Shown here one piece after another: positions 8,356 through 16,925 of a stretch of 50,517 nucleotides of DNA. Position numbers and translations under genes: made by a program. This stretch comes from Dechloromonas sp. (lineage in GTDB: Bacteria; Pseudomonadota; Gammaproteobacteria; Burkholderiales; Rhodocyclaceae), in the NCBI GenBank assembly GCA_008933675.1, contig WBUO01000007.1, positions 1-50,517 on the forward strand, read 5' to 3'. Position 1 is the first letter of the stretch. Each line of letters begins with the position of its first letter. The notes below the pieces were generated by a model. It ran no database searches, was not told the DNA's origin, and saw nothing but the letters and a program-made list of their open reading frames with translations.

Positions 8356-10062
8356 CTACATCCGGTCGGTCAGGTCGACGACGCGCGCCAGTTCTTCCAG
8401 CGAGGTCGTGCCGTTCAGCACCCGGCGCAGGCCATCGTCGGCCAGCGTGATGAAGCCCTGGGCCAGCGCCCGGCTGCGGATTTCGTGAGTGGTGGCGCGG
8501 CGGGCGATCAATTCGTCGAGGCCGGCGTCGATGCGCAGCAGCTCCATGATCGCGATACGCCCGCGATAGCCCTGGAAATCGCAGGCCTCGCAGCCGGTGG
8601 GGCGGAACAGCACCGGCCGCTGCCCCTCAACCTGCGGGCCGAGCAGGCGCACTTCGTGGGCCTCGGCGTGATAGGGCGACTTGCAGTGCTCGCACAGGCG
8701 GCGGATCAGGCGCTGGGCAATGATGCCGATGATGTTGCCGGCCATGATGTCGGGCAGCACGCCGATATCGAGCAGGCGCGGCACGGCGCCGATGGCCGAA
8801 TTGGTGTGCAGGGTGGTGTACACCTGGTGACCGGTCATCGAGGCGCGGAAAGCCATTTCGGCCGTTTCGGCATCGCGCACTTCGCCAACCAGGATGACGT
8901 CCGGATCCTGGCGCATCATCGAGCGGATGCCGTTGGCAAAATCGAGCTTGGCGTTTTCCACGACCGAAGTCTGGCGGACCATGGCCATCGGGTACTCGAC
9001 CGGGTCTTCGAGGGTCATGATGTGGATGCCCTCGGCATTGATGTGGTTGAGCACCGAATAGAGCGTGGTCGTCTTGCCGCTGCCGGTCGGGCCGGTGACC
9101 AGGATGATGCCCTCCGGCCGGGCGATCATCAGCTTCAGCTGGTGCAGGTGCTCCTCCGCCAGGCCGAGCTGTTCGAGCGGCACGATGCCCTTCTGCCGGT
9201 CGAGGATACGCAGCACGATATTTTCGCCGTGGATGGTCGGCTGGCTGGCGACGCGGAAGTCGACGGCGCGCCCGGACACCGACAGGCCGATGCGGCCGTC
9301 CTGCGGGGCCCGCATTTCGGCGATGTTCATCCCCGACAGCACCTTGATGCGCACCGTCATTGCCGGCCAGTAGGATTTGTGCAGGGCGCGGATCTGCCGC
9401 AGCATGCCGTCGATGCGGTAGCGGATGCGCAGGAAGTTGGCTTCCGGCTCGAAGTGGATGTCCGAGGCCTCGCGCTTCACCGCATCGGTGAGGATCGAGT
9501 CGATCAGGCGGACGACCGGCTGGCTGTATTCGTCGTCGGTCGCCGACAGGCTCTTCCAGTCGATCTCGCCGGTCTCGATCTCGTGCAGGATGCCGTCGAT
9601 CGACAACTCGTGGCCGTAATACTGGTCGATTGCCCGGTCGATTTCCGATTCACCGGCGAGCAGCGTCTCGATCTCGGTGTTTTCCTCGATCATCGAACGG
9701 ACGCGATCGAGACCGACGATGTCATTGATGTCGGAAATGGCTACTGTCAGCCGCCGGTTGGGATGGTCGTAGTCGAGCGGCAGCAGGTGATAGCGCTTGG
9801 CCATCTCGCGCGGCACCATCTTCAGCGCCAGCGGATCGACGACGGCATGCGACAGGTCGATGCTCTGCTTGCCCAGGCTCTCCGACAACGCCTGGCGCAA
9901 GGTGGCTTCGGTGACGAAGCCGAGCGACACCAGCAGCTTGCCGATCGGCTGGTTGTTCTTCATCTGCTCGAGCAGCGCGATACGCAACTGATCCTCGGAG
10001 AGGATGCCTTCCGAAATCAGGATCTGGCCAAGGGGCCGCCGTTGCAGCGTCGACGTACTCAT
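8356..10062 (-). CDS. mshE: Pilus/secretion assembly ATPase MshE (GspE family) with N-terminal MshEN domain
   Basis: I set the start at the ATG at 10062, 7 bases after the mshN stop; the frame stays open further upstream but only as an antisense shadow of mshN. The 568-residue protein opens with an MshEN-type domain (LGQILISEGILSEDQLRIAL, repeated as IGKLLVSLGFVTEATLRQAL), a fold known to bind c-di-GMP in some members. The GspE core follows: Walker A GPTGSGKT (324-331), Asp box, Walker B ILVGEVRD, His box, and a tetra-cysteine zinc site (C457, C460, C491, C494). It powers assembly of the pseudopilus with MshG. Control by c-di-GMP is a family-based inference. Confidence 0.93.
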   Translation of the reverse strand: MSTSTLQRRPLGQILISEGILSEDQLRIALLEQMKNNQPIGKLLVSLGFVTEATLRQALSESLGKQSIDLSHAVVDPLALKMVPREMAKRYHLLPLDYDHPNRRLTVAISDINDIVGLDRVRSMIEENTEIETLLAGESEIDRAIDQYYGHELSIDGILHEIETGEIDWKSLSATDDEYSQPVVRLIDSILTDAVKREASDIHFEPEANFLRIRYRIDGMLRQIRALHKSYWPAMTVRIKVLSGMNIAEMRAPQDGRIGLSVSGRAVDFRVASQPTIHGENIVLRILDRQKGIVPLEQLGLAEEHLHQLKLMIARPEGIILVTGPTGSGKTTTLYSVLNHINAEGIHIMTLEDPVEYPMAMVRQTSVVENAKLDFANGIRSMMRQDPDVILVGEVRDAETAEMAFRASMTGHQVYTTLHTNSAIGAVPRLLDIGVLPDIMAGNIIGIIAQRLIRRLCEHCKSPYHAEAHEVRLLGPQVEGQRPVLFRPTGCEACDFQGYRGRIAIMELLRIDAGLDELIARRATTHEIRSRALAQGFITLADDGLRRVLNGTTSLEELARVVDLTDRM

Positions 10063-10069
10063 CGTGGTA

Positions 10070-11278
10070 TCAGGGCTGAAGTTCGGCCAGCCGTTTGCCG
10101 ACCGCTTCCTTGTCAAAGGTGGCGGGCCGCCGGGAAGCCGCCTCCAGGGCCAGCCGGTAATGCTGTGCGGCGGGGCGCGGCTGGCGCAACTGGTCGAGGC
10201 TGACTGCCAGGTTGAACAGGTAATCCGGATTGTCGTTATCGGCGGCGACCGCATTGAAATAAGCCTGTTGCGCCTCGGCCCAGCGTCGCTGGGCAGCATA
10301 CAGATTGCCCAGGGTGAAATTGAGCTCAGCCGATTGCGGCTGGGCGGCGAGCAAGGTTTTCAGTCGGCTCTCGGTCGTCTGCGGATCGGTGCGGGCAGCC
10401 GTGCCGCCGAGGATGGCGGCCTGTGTCGCCGGCAGGCTCGGGTCGGCGATCAAGGCCCGTTGCCGCCAGGCTTCCGCTTCGCCGCTCCGGCCCTGGTGCT
10501 GGGCGATGGCGGCCAGGGCCAGCAGGGCGTCGGTATTGTTGGGGTCGTGCTGGAGAACCTGCAGGAAATTCTGGTTGGCCATGGGCAGATTGCCCTCCTG
10601 CAGATGTCGGTGGCCGCTGAGCAGGTTGGCATCGGCCGGCGTTTGTGTCCGTGCCAGGCGGATCGGCGCTGCCGTTGTCTGGGGCGCCCGCGGAGCCGGC
10701 TGGGCTGCGGGTGGTGCCGGCGTCCAGGCTTCAGGTGCCTGGACGGGGGGCGGTGCGGGCTCGGCGACAGCTTGGGGCTGGATCGGCATTTCCGGTGCCG
10801 GAGCAACCTGGCTGACCGGTGGCGGTGCCATGCGGACTGGCGCTTTGGTGGAGGCGGGAGCCAGGCTGCTGCTGCCCAGCGAGTTCACCTGGAACCAGAC
10901 ATAGGTGCCGATGGCGAGTGCCGCGATGATCAGGATGCCCAGCACCAGCCAGAGCAGCGGCCGTTGCCCCGTGCCCGGGGTTTGCTTGGCAATGAAGACG
11001 TTACGGGCGGCCGCCTGGCTGCTGGTTGCTGCCTGGGCAAACGCGGGGGGCGGTTCGGCGGGCGCCCGCCCCTGCGCCGAACGGGCAAGATCGGCGTCGA
11101 CAGCCTCGATATGCGAGGCAAGATCCGGCAGGGGCTGGTTGATGGCTGGCGCGTCACCAAGCGGCGCCAGCGTCAAGCCTTCGCCTGCTCCTGCCGCAGG
11201 CTCCTTGCCTGCCTGCTGGCGGGCGGCTTCCTGCTTGCTCGATTCCGCCCGTTTCAGGGCATCCATCAACAGGCTCAT
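10070..11278 (-). CDS. mshN: MshN-like membrane-anchored TPR protein
   Basis: The 402-residue protein starts with SLLMDALKRAESSKQEAARQ, a short cytoplasmic segment seen at the front of MshN-type and related assembly proteins. A disordered stretch follows, then one membrane helix (about 107-128), a Pro/Ala-rich periplasmic linker (about 140-215) and several TPR units (about 225-400). It probably acts as a periplasmic scaffold for the secretin and MshM. It lies 9 bases after the mshL stop and 7 bases before mshE, the order found in MSHA operons. The fold is clear. The precise role is not well known even in characterised systems. Confidence 0.82.
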   Translation of the reverse strand: MSLLMDALKRAESSKQEAARQQAGKEPAAGAGEGLTLAPLGDAPAINQPLPDLASHIEAVDADLARSAQGRAPAEPPPAFAQAATSSQAAARNVFIAKQTPGTGQRPLLWLVLGILIIAALAIGTYVWFQVNSLGSSSLAPASTKAPVRMAPPPVSQVAPAPEMPIQPQAVAEPAPPPVQAPEAWTPAPPAAQPAPRAPQTTAAPIRLARTQTPADANLLSGHRHLQEGNLPMANQNFLQVLQHDPNNTDALLALAAIAQHQGRSGEAEAWRQRALIADPSLPATQAAILGGTAARTDPQTTESRLKTLLAAQPQSAELNFTLGNLYAAQRRWAEAQQAYFNAVAADNDNPDYLFNLAVSLDQLRQPRPAAQHYRLALEAASRRPATFDKEAVGKRLAELQP

Positions 11279-11287
11279 GCGCGCTCC

Positions 11288-13132
11288 TCAGCGGCTGGGA
11301 ACGATGTTGAACGGCTGTGCTTCATTGGGCTGCCGGAAGAAAGCGCCGCCGGGCAGGAAGTCACGCATGCCGGCATAGTCGCCGTCCAGACTGGCGTCCT
11401 TGATGACGATCGGGCGCAGGAAGATGACCAGTTCGGATTTCTTTGCCGCGTTGTCGCGCTTGGTTACCAGTTCTCCGGCCAGCGGAATCTGGCCGAGCAG
11501 CGGGAGGCGGCCGGTGTTGTACTCGACACGGTCCTCCATCAGGCCGCCGAGCACCGCGATGTCGCCGCTGGTGACACGCATTACGGACTCAATTTCACGT
11601 GTGCGGATTTGCGGCACAAAATTTTGTACGCCAGCGGTCTTGTTCGATGGATTCGGATCCTCTTTCCAGTCGGAAACACTGGAAATGGTCGGACGGATGT
11701 TGAGGATTATGTTTTCGGTGTCGCTGATTTGCGCAGTTACCGCCATAACCAGACCAACCGAGACGGATTGCGGTGTGGTCGTCGTGGCGGTGACTGGGGG
11801 AACTCCGACAACGTTGGAAGGTGTTACATCGGATTTGACGTTGAAATAGACAAGGTTTTCGACCACCTTGAGCAGTGCAGTCTGATTGTTGAGCACCGAA
11901 AGTCGCGGGCTGGATAGAACCTTGGTGGTGCCGAAAGATTGCAGGAAATCGACCGCCGCTTCCAGATTCAACGTTTTGTCCAGTTGCTTGATGACGAGAT
12001 TGAATGCCGCATTGGCTGTGTCGGCAATCGTTCCTCCTGCGGGTCGGGTAATTGAAAAACCGCTGCCATCGGAGCGGAAGCGGCTCCAGTCGATACCCTG
12101 TTTGTAGCCGTCGGCCAATTCGACCTCGACGATGGTCGCTTCGATCAGCACCTGGCGGCGGGCGGAGTTGATGACGCGGTCGAGGAATTCCTGGATTTTT
12201 TCATGTTGCCGGCCGGTGGCGCGTACGGTGATGACGCCGCTTTCCGGATTCATGATGACCGATGCAGCTTCGCGGAAGGTGTTGGTGCGGAAGATTGCGG
12301 TGCCGGTGCGCTGGCTGTTCGAGCTTGGCGCCGGATTCGCCTGCAGGGCGTTGGCGATGGCCTGTGCTGCGGTACGTCCGGTCTGCGGCAGTGCTGCGGC
12401 GCCGGTCGAGGTTTGCTCGGAGTTCTGTTCGACAACCGTTTCGCTGGAACCCTCCGGCAGAATCTTGTCCGTTTCGCGCAGGATGTCCTTGATGTTCTTC
12501 TCCAAAGATACCCAGAACTGGTTTTTCGATGTGTTCTCGATGCGCGTGCTTGAGACGTTGCCACTCGAGTTGCTTACCGAGCCACTACTTCCGCTGCCGC
12601 TGCCAGGCACGCCGGTGGCGATCTGAGTATTGGTCGAGACAGTCGCCGCGACGTCGCGCGACATGTTCACGTAATCCACCTTGTAATGCTTCAGGAAAGG
12701 TGTGTCCGGCATCACGGAAAGGTTGGGGCCGTCCAGTTCGAAGCGCATGTCGACCTGTTTGGCGATCCGCGTCAGCAGTTGCGGCAGGGTCTGGTCGATG
12801 GCATTGAGAGAGACGGTGCCGGTGATGCCGGGGTGGATGTCTACGTTCACCTTGGCGTCGCGCGCCAGGGCGAACAGCAGGTCATGTACCTGGACGTTGT
12901 TGACGACGACGCTGTAGGTCTCGGCCTTGGGCTGGATGCGCGGTTTGGGCAGGGCGAGCGTTTGCTGGACAGGTGCCGGAATCGAGGCCGGGGAGGCGGC
13001 GGCAGTCTTTGCCGAGCCAGGTGCTTCACTGCCGGTGCTGAGGTGGCCCTTCAGCGGTTCGCGCGGCGTTGGTGCCGCACAGGCCGCCAGGATCAGGGAG
13101 AGCAGCGTTGCGCTGATGTAACCGATCTTCAT
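11288..13132 (-). CDS. mshL: MSHA/type II secretion outer-membrane secretin MshL (lipoprotein)
   Basis: The ATG at 13132 gives a lipoprotein signal with lipobox LAAC (Cys18) and has an AAGGT-type ribosome site; a start 63 bases upstream would spoil the signal peptide. The 614-residue product has an STN/N0 domain (about 70-140), a serine- and glycine-rich low-complexity insert (about 185-215), an N-domain, and the C-terminal secretin region. The latter includes the motif around VLSSPRLSVLNNQTALLK and a terminal GRLPLLGQIPLAGELV stretch. It should form the outer-membrane gate for the filament. The insert is the least conserved part. A 95-base gap separates it from the mshM-like gene, the largest gap inside the cluster. 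Confidence 0.93.
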   Translation of the reverse strand: MKIGYISATLLSLILAACAAPTPREPLKGHLSTGSEAPGSAKTAAASPASIPAPVQQTLALPKPRIQPKAETYSVVVNNVQVHDLLFALARDAKVNVDIHPGITGTVSLNAIDQTLPQLLTRIAKQVDMRFELDGPNLSVMPDTPFLKHYKVDYVNMSRDVAATVSTNTQIATGVPGSGSGSSGSVSNSSGNVSSTRIENTSKNQFWVSLEKNIKDILRETDKILPEGSSETVVEQNSEQTSTGAAALPQTGRTAAQAIANALQANPAPSSNSQRTGTAIFRTNTFREAASVIMNPESGVITVRATGRQHEKIQEFLDRVINSARRQVLIEATIVEVELADGYKQGIDWSRFRSDGSGFSITRPAGGTIADTANAAFNLVIKQLDKTLNLEAAVDFLQSFGTTKVLSSPRLSVLNNQTALLKVVENLVYFNVKSDVTPSNVVGVPPVTATTTTPQSVSVGLVMAVTAQISDTENIILNIRPTISSVSDWKEDPNPSNKTAGVQNFVPQIRTREIESVMRVTSGDIAVLGGLMEDRVEYNTGRLPLLGQIPLAGELVTKRDNAAKKSELVIFLRPIVIKDASLDGDYAGMRDFLPGGAFFRQPNEAQPFNIVPSR

Positions 13133-13227
13133 CGGACCTTTACCTTGTTTCAACTGTCGGCACGCCTTTGGCCGGAACGTCGCCGATGCTAGCACGTTGA
13201 TAACGTATCGTCATGGTTTCAAGGACT

Positions 13228-14592
13228 TCAATGGAGTCGCGAAACCTGCCGCGGGAAGGGCTGGGCAGCCTTGATCGACTCGGGCAGTGCCAGCATGGCG
13301 GCGGCGGCGGTTTCCCGGTTCGGGAAGTCGCCGTAGATCACGCCGACCCGGTCACTGCCCGACAGGCTCGAGCGATAGGCGCGGATTTCCGCCGGATCGA
13401 GTTCCTTGGTGGCGCGGGCGAGGAAGCCTTCGATCTCGCCGGTGTGGGTGGCTTCGGTGGCCAGCAGCTGGATGAAGTAGCGGGTACGTGGAACTTCTTC
13501 GATCCAGGCAGCGTATTGCTCCATATGCTGGCGGGTCAGCGGGCCGAAGCGCGGGGTGGCGGCGTTGGACGGGGGGGCGGAACGGAGTGCCTTCTGGCGG
13601 CTGGCGGTAGCCTGCGGTGCTTCTGGTGCCGGGCTGGTGGCGTGTGCTACATCGGTTTTGTCGCCGGGGGCGCTACGCATGCCGAGATTGAAGGCGATCA
13701 ACAGCAGAATGGCGGCCAGTGCCGTCCAGGCCAGGCCGCGCAGCATGGCCGGGCGATTGCCTTGCTGCACGCGTTGCAGGGGCATGAACTGGGCGTCCCG
13801 GGCGGCAATGGCGACTTCCGCGGCGTCCACCTGGTGGCTGTTCTGCGAGAAGGCGGCCAGCAATGCCTTGTCGGCGAGAATGTTGATGCGCCGGGAGAGG
13901 CCTTTGGAAATCTCGGCGATCTGTCGGGTTGCGGCCGGCGTGAAGGGCGTGGGGCCGTGATAGCCGGCGGCGCGCAGGCGGAACTCGATGTAGCCGGCAA
14001 CATCCTCCTGCTTGAGCGGGGCCAGGCTGAAATGCTGGGTGATGCGCTCCCGCAACTGTCGCATGTCGTTGGCGGCGAGGCGCTCGTCGAGCTCAGGTTG
14101 GGCGAAGAGGGCGATCTGCAGCAGCTTGGTTGCCTTTGACTCGAGATTCGAGAGCAGGCGGATTTCCTCCAGCGATTCGGCAGGCATCGCATGGGCTTCG
14201 TCGATCAGCATGACCACACGCTTGCCGGCGGCGTAGCGTTCGATCAGTGCCTCCTGCAAGGCACGGGTCAGGGAATGCGTGGCCTTGCCGTCTGTCGGGA
14301 TGCCGAGTTCGTCGGCGATGGCGCCGGTGATCTCCTGGCGGGACAGCGAGGGATTGGCCAGATAGAGCGTCTCGACACTGTCCGGCAGGCGCTCTAGCAG
14401 CATGCGGCAAAGCATGGTCTTGCCGCTGCCGACTTCGCCGGTGACCTTGACGATGCCTTCGTCCTGGGTGATTGCGTAGATCAGCGCGTCGAGGGTCGGG
14501 CCCCGGTTGGCGCCGGAAAAGAAGAAGTCGGTGTCCGGCGTGATGCGGAATGGCGGCTCGCGCAGCCCGAAGTGTTCAAGGTAAAGGCTCAT
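13228..14592 (-). CDS. mshM: MshM/ExeA-type AAA+ ATPase with C-terminal SPOR-like domain
   Basis: The 454-residue protein begins with [19 protein letters not shown], the hallmark of MshM/ExeA ATPases. Walker A GEVGSGKT (52-59), Walker B VVMLIDEAH (to H134) and an AAA lid follow. One membrane helix lies at about 284-304. A periplasmic tail ends in a SPOR-like fold (about 370-454, around TRYFIQLLATEA and VGVIYGDFPNRE). ExeA-type proteins remodel peptidoglycan to let the secretin assemble; SPOR domains bind denuded glycan strands. The ATG overlaps the prsR stop as ATGA, so it is translationally tied to the PEP-CTERM regulator. The exosortase-locus secretion ATPase is a close relative, but the N-terminal motif and neighbours favour MshM. 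Confidence 0.85.
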   Translation of the reverse strand: MSLYLEHFGLREPPFRITPDTDFFFSGANRGPTLDALIYAITQDEGIVKVTGEVGSGKTMLCRMLLERLPDSVETLYLANPSLSRQEITGAIADELGIPTDGKATHSLTRALQEALIERYAAGKRVVMLIDEAHAMPAESLEEIRLLSNLESKATKLLQIALFAQPELDERLAANDMRQLRERITQHFSLAPLKQEDVAGYIEFRLRAAGYHGPTPFTPAATRQIAEISKGLSRRINILADKALLAAFSQNSHQVDAAEVAIAARDAQFMPLQRVQQGNRPAMLRGLAWTALAAILLLIAFNLGMRSAPGDKTDVAHATSPAPEAPQATASRQKALRSAPPSNAATPRFGPLTRQHMEQYAAWIEEVPRTRYFIQLLATEATHTGEIEGFLARATKELDPAEIRAYRSSLSGSDRVGVIYGDFPNRETAAAAMLALPESIKAAQPFPRQVSRLH

Positions 14593-16007
14593 CGGCGGTT
14601 CCAGCCTTCCATGCGGTTGTAGAGCGTCGTGCGATTGATGCCGAGGCGGCGGGCCGCCCGGCTCATGTTGCCGCCACTCAGCGCGATGGCAGCTTCCATG
14701 TAACCACGTTCCCAGAGATCGAGCGTGGCGTCGAGATTGATTGTTTCCGTCTTTTCCAGGTGCTTGCGCGCCGCCTGGCGAACCTGCTCCAGATCGTCGG
14801 CGAGCAGGCCAGCGGTTTCGCCGGCCGATTCTGCTTCGTCACCGTCGAATTCGGCGCGCAGGCGGGTCGTGTCGACTTCCTGTCCGGGATGGCCGGCGGC
14901 AAGGCGGATGACGATGTTGCGGAGTTCGCGCACGTTACCGGGAAAGGCGTACTCCCGCCACATGGCACGGGCTGCCGGGCTGAGCGTGAAGGGTGCCAGT
15001 TGCGCCTGGCTGGCATAGAGGCGGCTGAAGTGATCGAGCAGCAGCAGGCGGTCGTCGCCCATGTCGCGCAGGCTGGGGACGGCTACCGAGAAGACCGAGA
15101 GGCGGTGATAGAGGTCGGCGCGAAACCGTCCGGCGCGGATTTCCTTGCGCAGGTCGCGGTTGGTGGCGGCGATGATGCGCGCGGTCGAGATACGTGTCTG
15201 GGTTTCGCCGACGCGTTGGTACTCGCCGTTTTCGAGAACGCGCAGCAGCTTGGGTTGCAGCTCGAGCGGCAATTCGCCGATCTCGTCGAGAAAGAGCGTG
15301 CCGCCGTCGGCGTCCTCGAAATAGCCGGACTTGGCACTGGTGGCTCCGGTGAAGGCGCCGCGGGCGTGGCCGAACAGGATGGGTTCGAGCAGCGTCGGCG
15401 AAATGGCGGCACAGTTGACTGCGAGAAACGGCTTGTCGTGCCGCACCGTCAGGCGGTGCAGGTGGTGGCTGGCCACGATGTCCTTGCCGCTGCCGGATTC
15501 GCCTTCGATCAGCACGGGGAAGGCGAGGTCCGCGTACTGCCCGAGTTGCAGGCGGAGGCGCTGCATGGGCAGGCTGTCGCCGATCAGGCCGGCGGCCGGC
15601 TGGCCTGCTTGCGGCTCGCTGAAGCTTAGGGTGCGGGTGAGCAGTGCCGACAGCCGGCCCGGGTCGCACGGCTTGCCGACGAAGTCGATGGCTCCCAAGG
15701 TGCGGGCATGGCGGGCGTTGTCGTCATCGTTCTGCCCGGTCAGGACGACGATCTTCATATCTGGCGCCAGGGCCAGCAGGTCACCGATCAATGCGAAGCC
15801 CTCGTCGGGACGGTGCGGGAACGGGGGCAGGCCAAGATCAACCAGGGCGAGACGGGGTACTTGGCGGAGCTGGCGGAGCAGGCTCAGGGTGTGGGTGCGG
15901 GAATGGCTGCTGACCACGTCGAAGGCGTGGGTGAAGGCGAAGCTGAGCGATTCGGTGATCAGCGGGTCGTCGTCGACGATCAGCAGCAGGGGCTTGGCAG
16001 CAGACAA
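14589..16007 (-). CDS. prsR: PEP-CTERM system sigma-54 response regulator PrsR
   Basis: The frame continues far upstream across the opposite-strand mlaF, but the receiver domain begins at [11 protein letters not shown]. The only plausible start is TTG at 16007, 24-30 bases below a TATAAT box. The 472-residue product has a receiver domain (acidic DDD at 12-14, phospho-acceptor D57). The AAA+ sigma-54 activator domain has Walker A GESGSGKD (169-176), GAFTGA sigma-54 contact loop (217-222) and Walker [10 protein letters not shown] Fis-type helix-turn-helix lies at about 443-468. It should be phosphorylated by PrsK and activate sigma-54 promoters of PEP-CTERM genes. It is the first gene of the leftward msh-like run, with an ATGA overlap to mshM. 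Confidence 0.9.
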   Translation of the reverse strand: MSAAKPLLLIVDDDPLITESLSFAFTHAFDVVSSHSRTHTLSLLRQLRQVPRLALVDLGLPPFPHRPDEGFALIGDLLALAPDMKIVVLTGQNDDDNARHARTLGAIDFVGKPCDPGRLSALLTRTLSFSEPQAGQPAAGLIGDSLPMQRLRLQLGQYADLAFPVLIEGESGSGKDIVASHHLHRLTVRHDKPFLAVNCAAISPTLLEPILFGHARGAFTGATSAKSGYFEDADGGTLFLDEIGELPLELQPKLLRVLENGEYQRVGETQTRISTARIIAATNRDLRKEIRAGRFRADLYHRLSVFSVAVPSLRDMGDDRLLLLDHFSRLYASQAQLAPFTLSPAARAMWREYAFPGNVRELRNIVIRLAAGHPGQEVDTTRLRAEFDGDEAESAGETAGLLADDLEQVRQAARKHLEKTETINLDATLDLWERGYMEAAIALSGGNMSRAARRLGINRTTLYNRMEGWNRR

Positions 16008-16037
16008 GTACGCAACATTCCAAATGAAATTTGCCTG

Positions 16038-16043
16038 ATTATA
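16038..16043 (-). promoter_or_regulatory. -10 box (TATAAT) for the prsR-msh operon
   Basis: On the minus strand the 105-base space between the divergent prsR and mlaF genes contains a perfect TATAAT, preceded by GGC. No convincing -35 is seen at 16-18 bases. Transcription would begin near 16031, leaving a leader of about 24 bases before the TTG start. This supports the chosen prsR start and suggests ordinary sigma-70 rather than sigma-54 transcription of this operon. Confidence 0.4.
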
Positions 16044-16076
16044 GCCTTGCGGGATCAGGGCGTTGGCGGGGGCTTC

Positions 16077-16085
16077 TGTTAAAAT
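16077..16085 (+). promoter_or_regulatory. Extended -10 promoter for the mla operon
   Basis: TGT followed by TAAAAT gives an extended -10 (TGn-TAAAAT) about 28 bases ahead of the mlaF TTG start, with no clear -35. Similar TAAAAT, TAAGAT and TATCAT boxes precede hisG, sucC and hisB in this window, suggesting a common promoter style for this genome. Confidence 0.4.
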
Positions 16086-16112
16086 CCGGCGACTTTTTTC
16101 AAGGAAAGCGAT

Positions 16113-16925
16113 TTGTCGGACGACATCCTGGTCGATATCGAAGACCTGCATTTCAACTATGACGGGCGCCCCGTGCTGGAGGGAATCAACATGAAGATTC
16201 CGCGCGGCAAGGTGGTGGCCATCATGGGCGGCTCGGGTTGCGGCAAGACGACCCTGCTGCGCTGCATCGGCGGCCAGCTGAAGCCGACCGGCGGGCGTGT
16301 CCGGCTCGACAAGCACCGCGTTTCCGAGATGTCGCACGACGATCTGTATCGCATCCGTCGCCAGATGGGCATGCTGTTCCAGTTCGGCGCCTTGTTTACC
16401 GACATGTCGGTATTCGACAACGTGGCCTTCCCGATCCGCGAACATACCGACATGTCGGAAGAGATGATTCGCGACCTGGTGCTGATGAAGCTGGCGGCCG
16501 TCGGCCTGCGCGGTGCCCATGGCCTGATGCCGGGCGAGCTGTCCGGCGGCATGGCGCGACGGGTGGCGCTGGCGCGGGCGGTGGCCCTCGATCCGATGCT
16601 GGTCATGTACGACGAACCGTTTACCGGACTCGATCCGATTGCCCTCGGGGTCATTGGCCAGTTGATCCGGAAGTTGAACGATGCGCTGGGGGCGACCTCG
16701 ATCATGGTTACCCATGATGTTCAGGAATCGCTGTTGATCGTCGACTACATCTACTTCATTTCCGGCGGCCGAATCGTCGCCGAAGGCACGCCCGACGATT
16801 TGCGCGCTTCGCGCGATCCGTTCGTGCATCAATTCGTACACGCCGAGGTCGATGGGCCCGTGCGTTTCGACTACCCGGCGCCGTCGGCGCGCGACGAGTT
16901 CCTGCCCGGGGTCGCCCATGGTTGA
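16113..16925 (+). CDS. mlaF: Phospholipid transport ABC ATPase MlaF
   Basis: This 270-residue ABC ATPase has Walker A GGSGCGKT (39-46), a Q-loop (MLFQFGALF), signature LSGGM (143-147), Walker B LVMYDEP (163-169) and the D-loop/H-loop (MVTHD). The start is TTG with AAGGAAAG just upstream; no ATG or GTG fits. MlaF energises the MlaFEDB inner-membrane complex, which moves phospholipids between the inner membrane and the periplasmic carrier MlaC to keep outer-membrane lipid asymmetry. It is the first gene of mlaFED-A-C-B and its end overlaps mlaE by 8 bases. Confidence 0.95.
   Translation: MSDDILVDIEDLHFNYDGRPVLEGINMKIPRGKVVAIMGGSGCGKTTLLRCIGGQLKPTGGRVRLDKHRVSEMSHDDLYRIRRQMGMLFQFGALFTDMSVFDNVAFPIREHTDMSEEMIRDLVLMKLAAVGLRGAHGLMPGELSGGMARRVALARAVALDPMLVMYDEPFTGLDPIALGVIGQLIRKLNDALGATSIMVTHDVQESLLIVDYIYFISGGRIVAEGTPDDLRASRDPFVHQFVHAEVDGPVRFDYPAPSARDEFLPGVAHG

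Noticed and set aside
8485-11917. Two long plus-strand open frames opposite mshE, mshN and mshL
   Set aside because: They are antisense to well-recognised pilus genes and have no family resemblance.
13158-13172. CGGCACG-N4-TGGC resembling a sigma-54 promoter in the gap before mshL
   Set aside because: It is on the wrong strand for mshL, lacks the TGG and TTGC core bases, and no rightward gene follows.
13228-14592. Assigning the AAA+ protein as the exosortase-locus secretion ATPase rather than MshM
   Set aside because: The YLEHFGL start, DEAH box and neighbouring mshL/N/E genes fit MshM better, though the two families are close.
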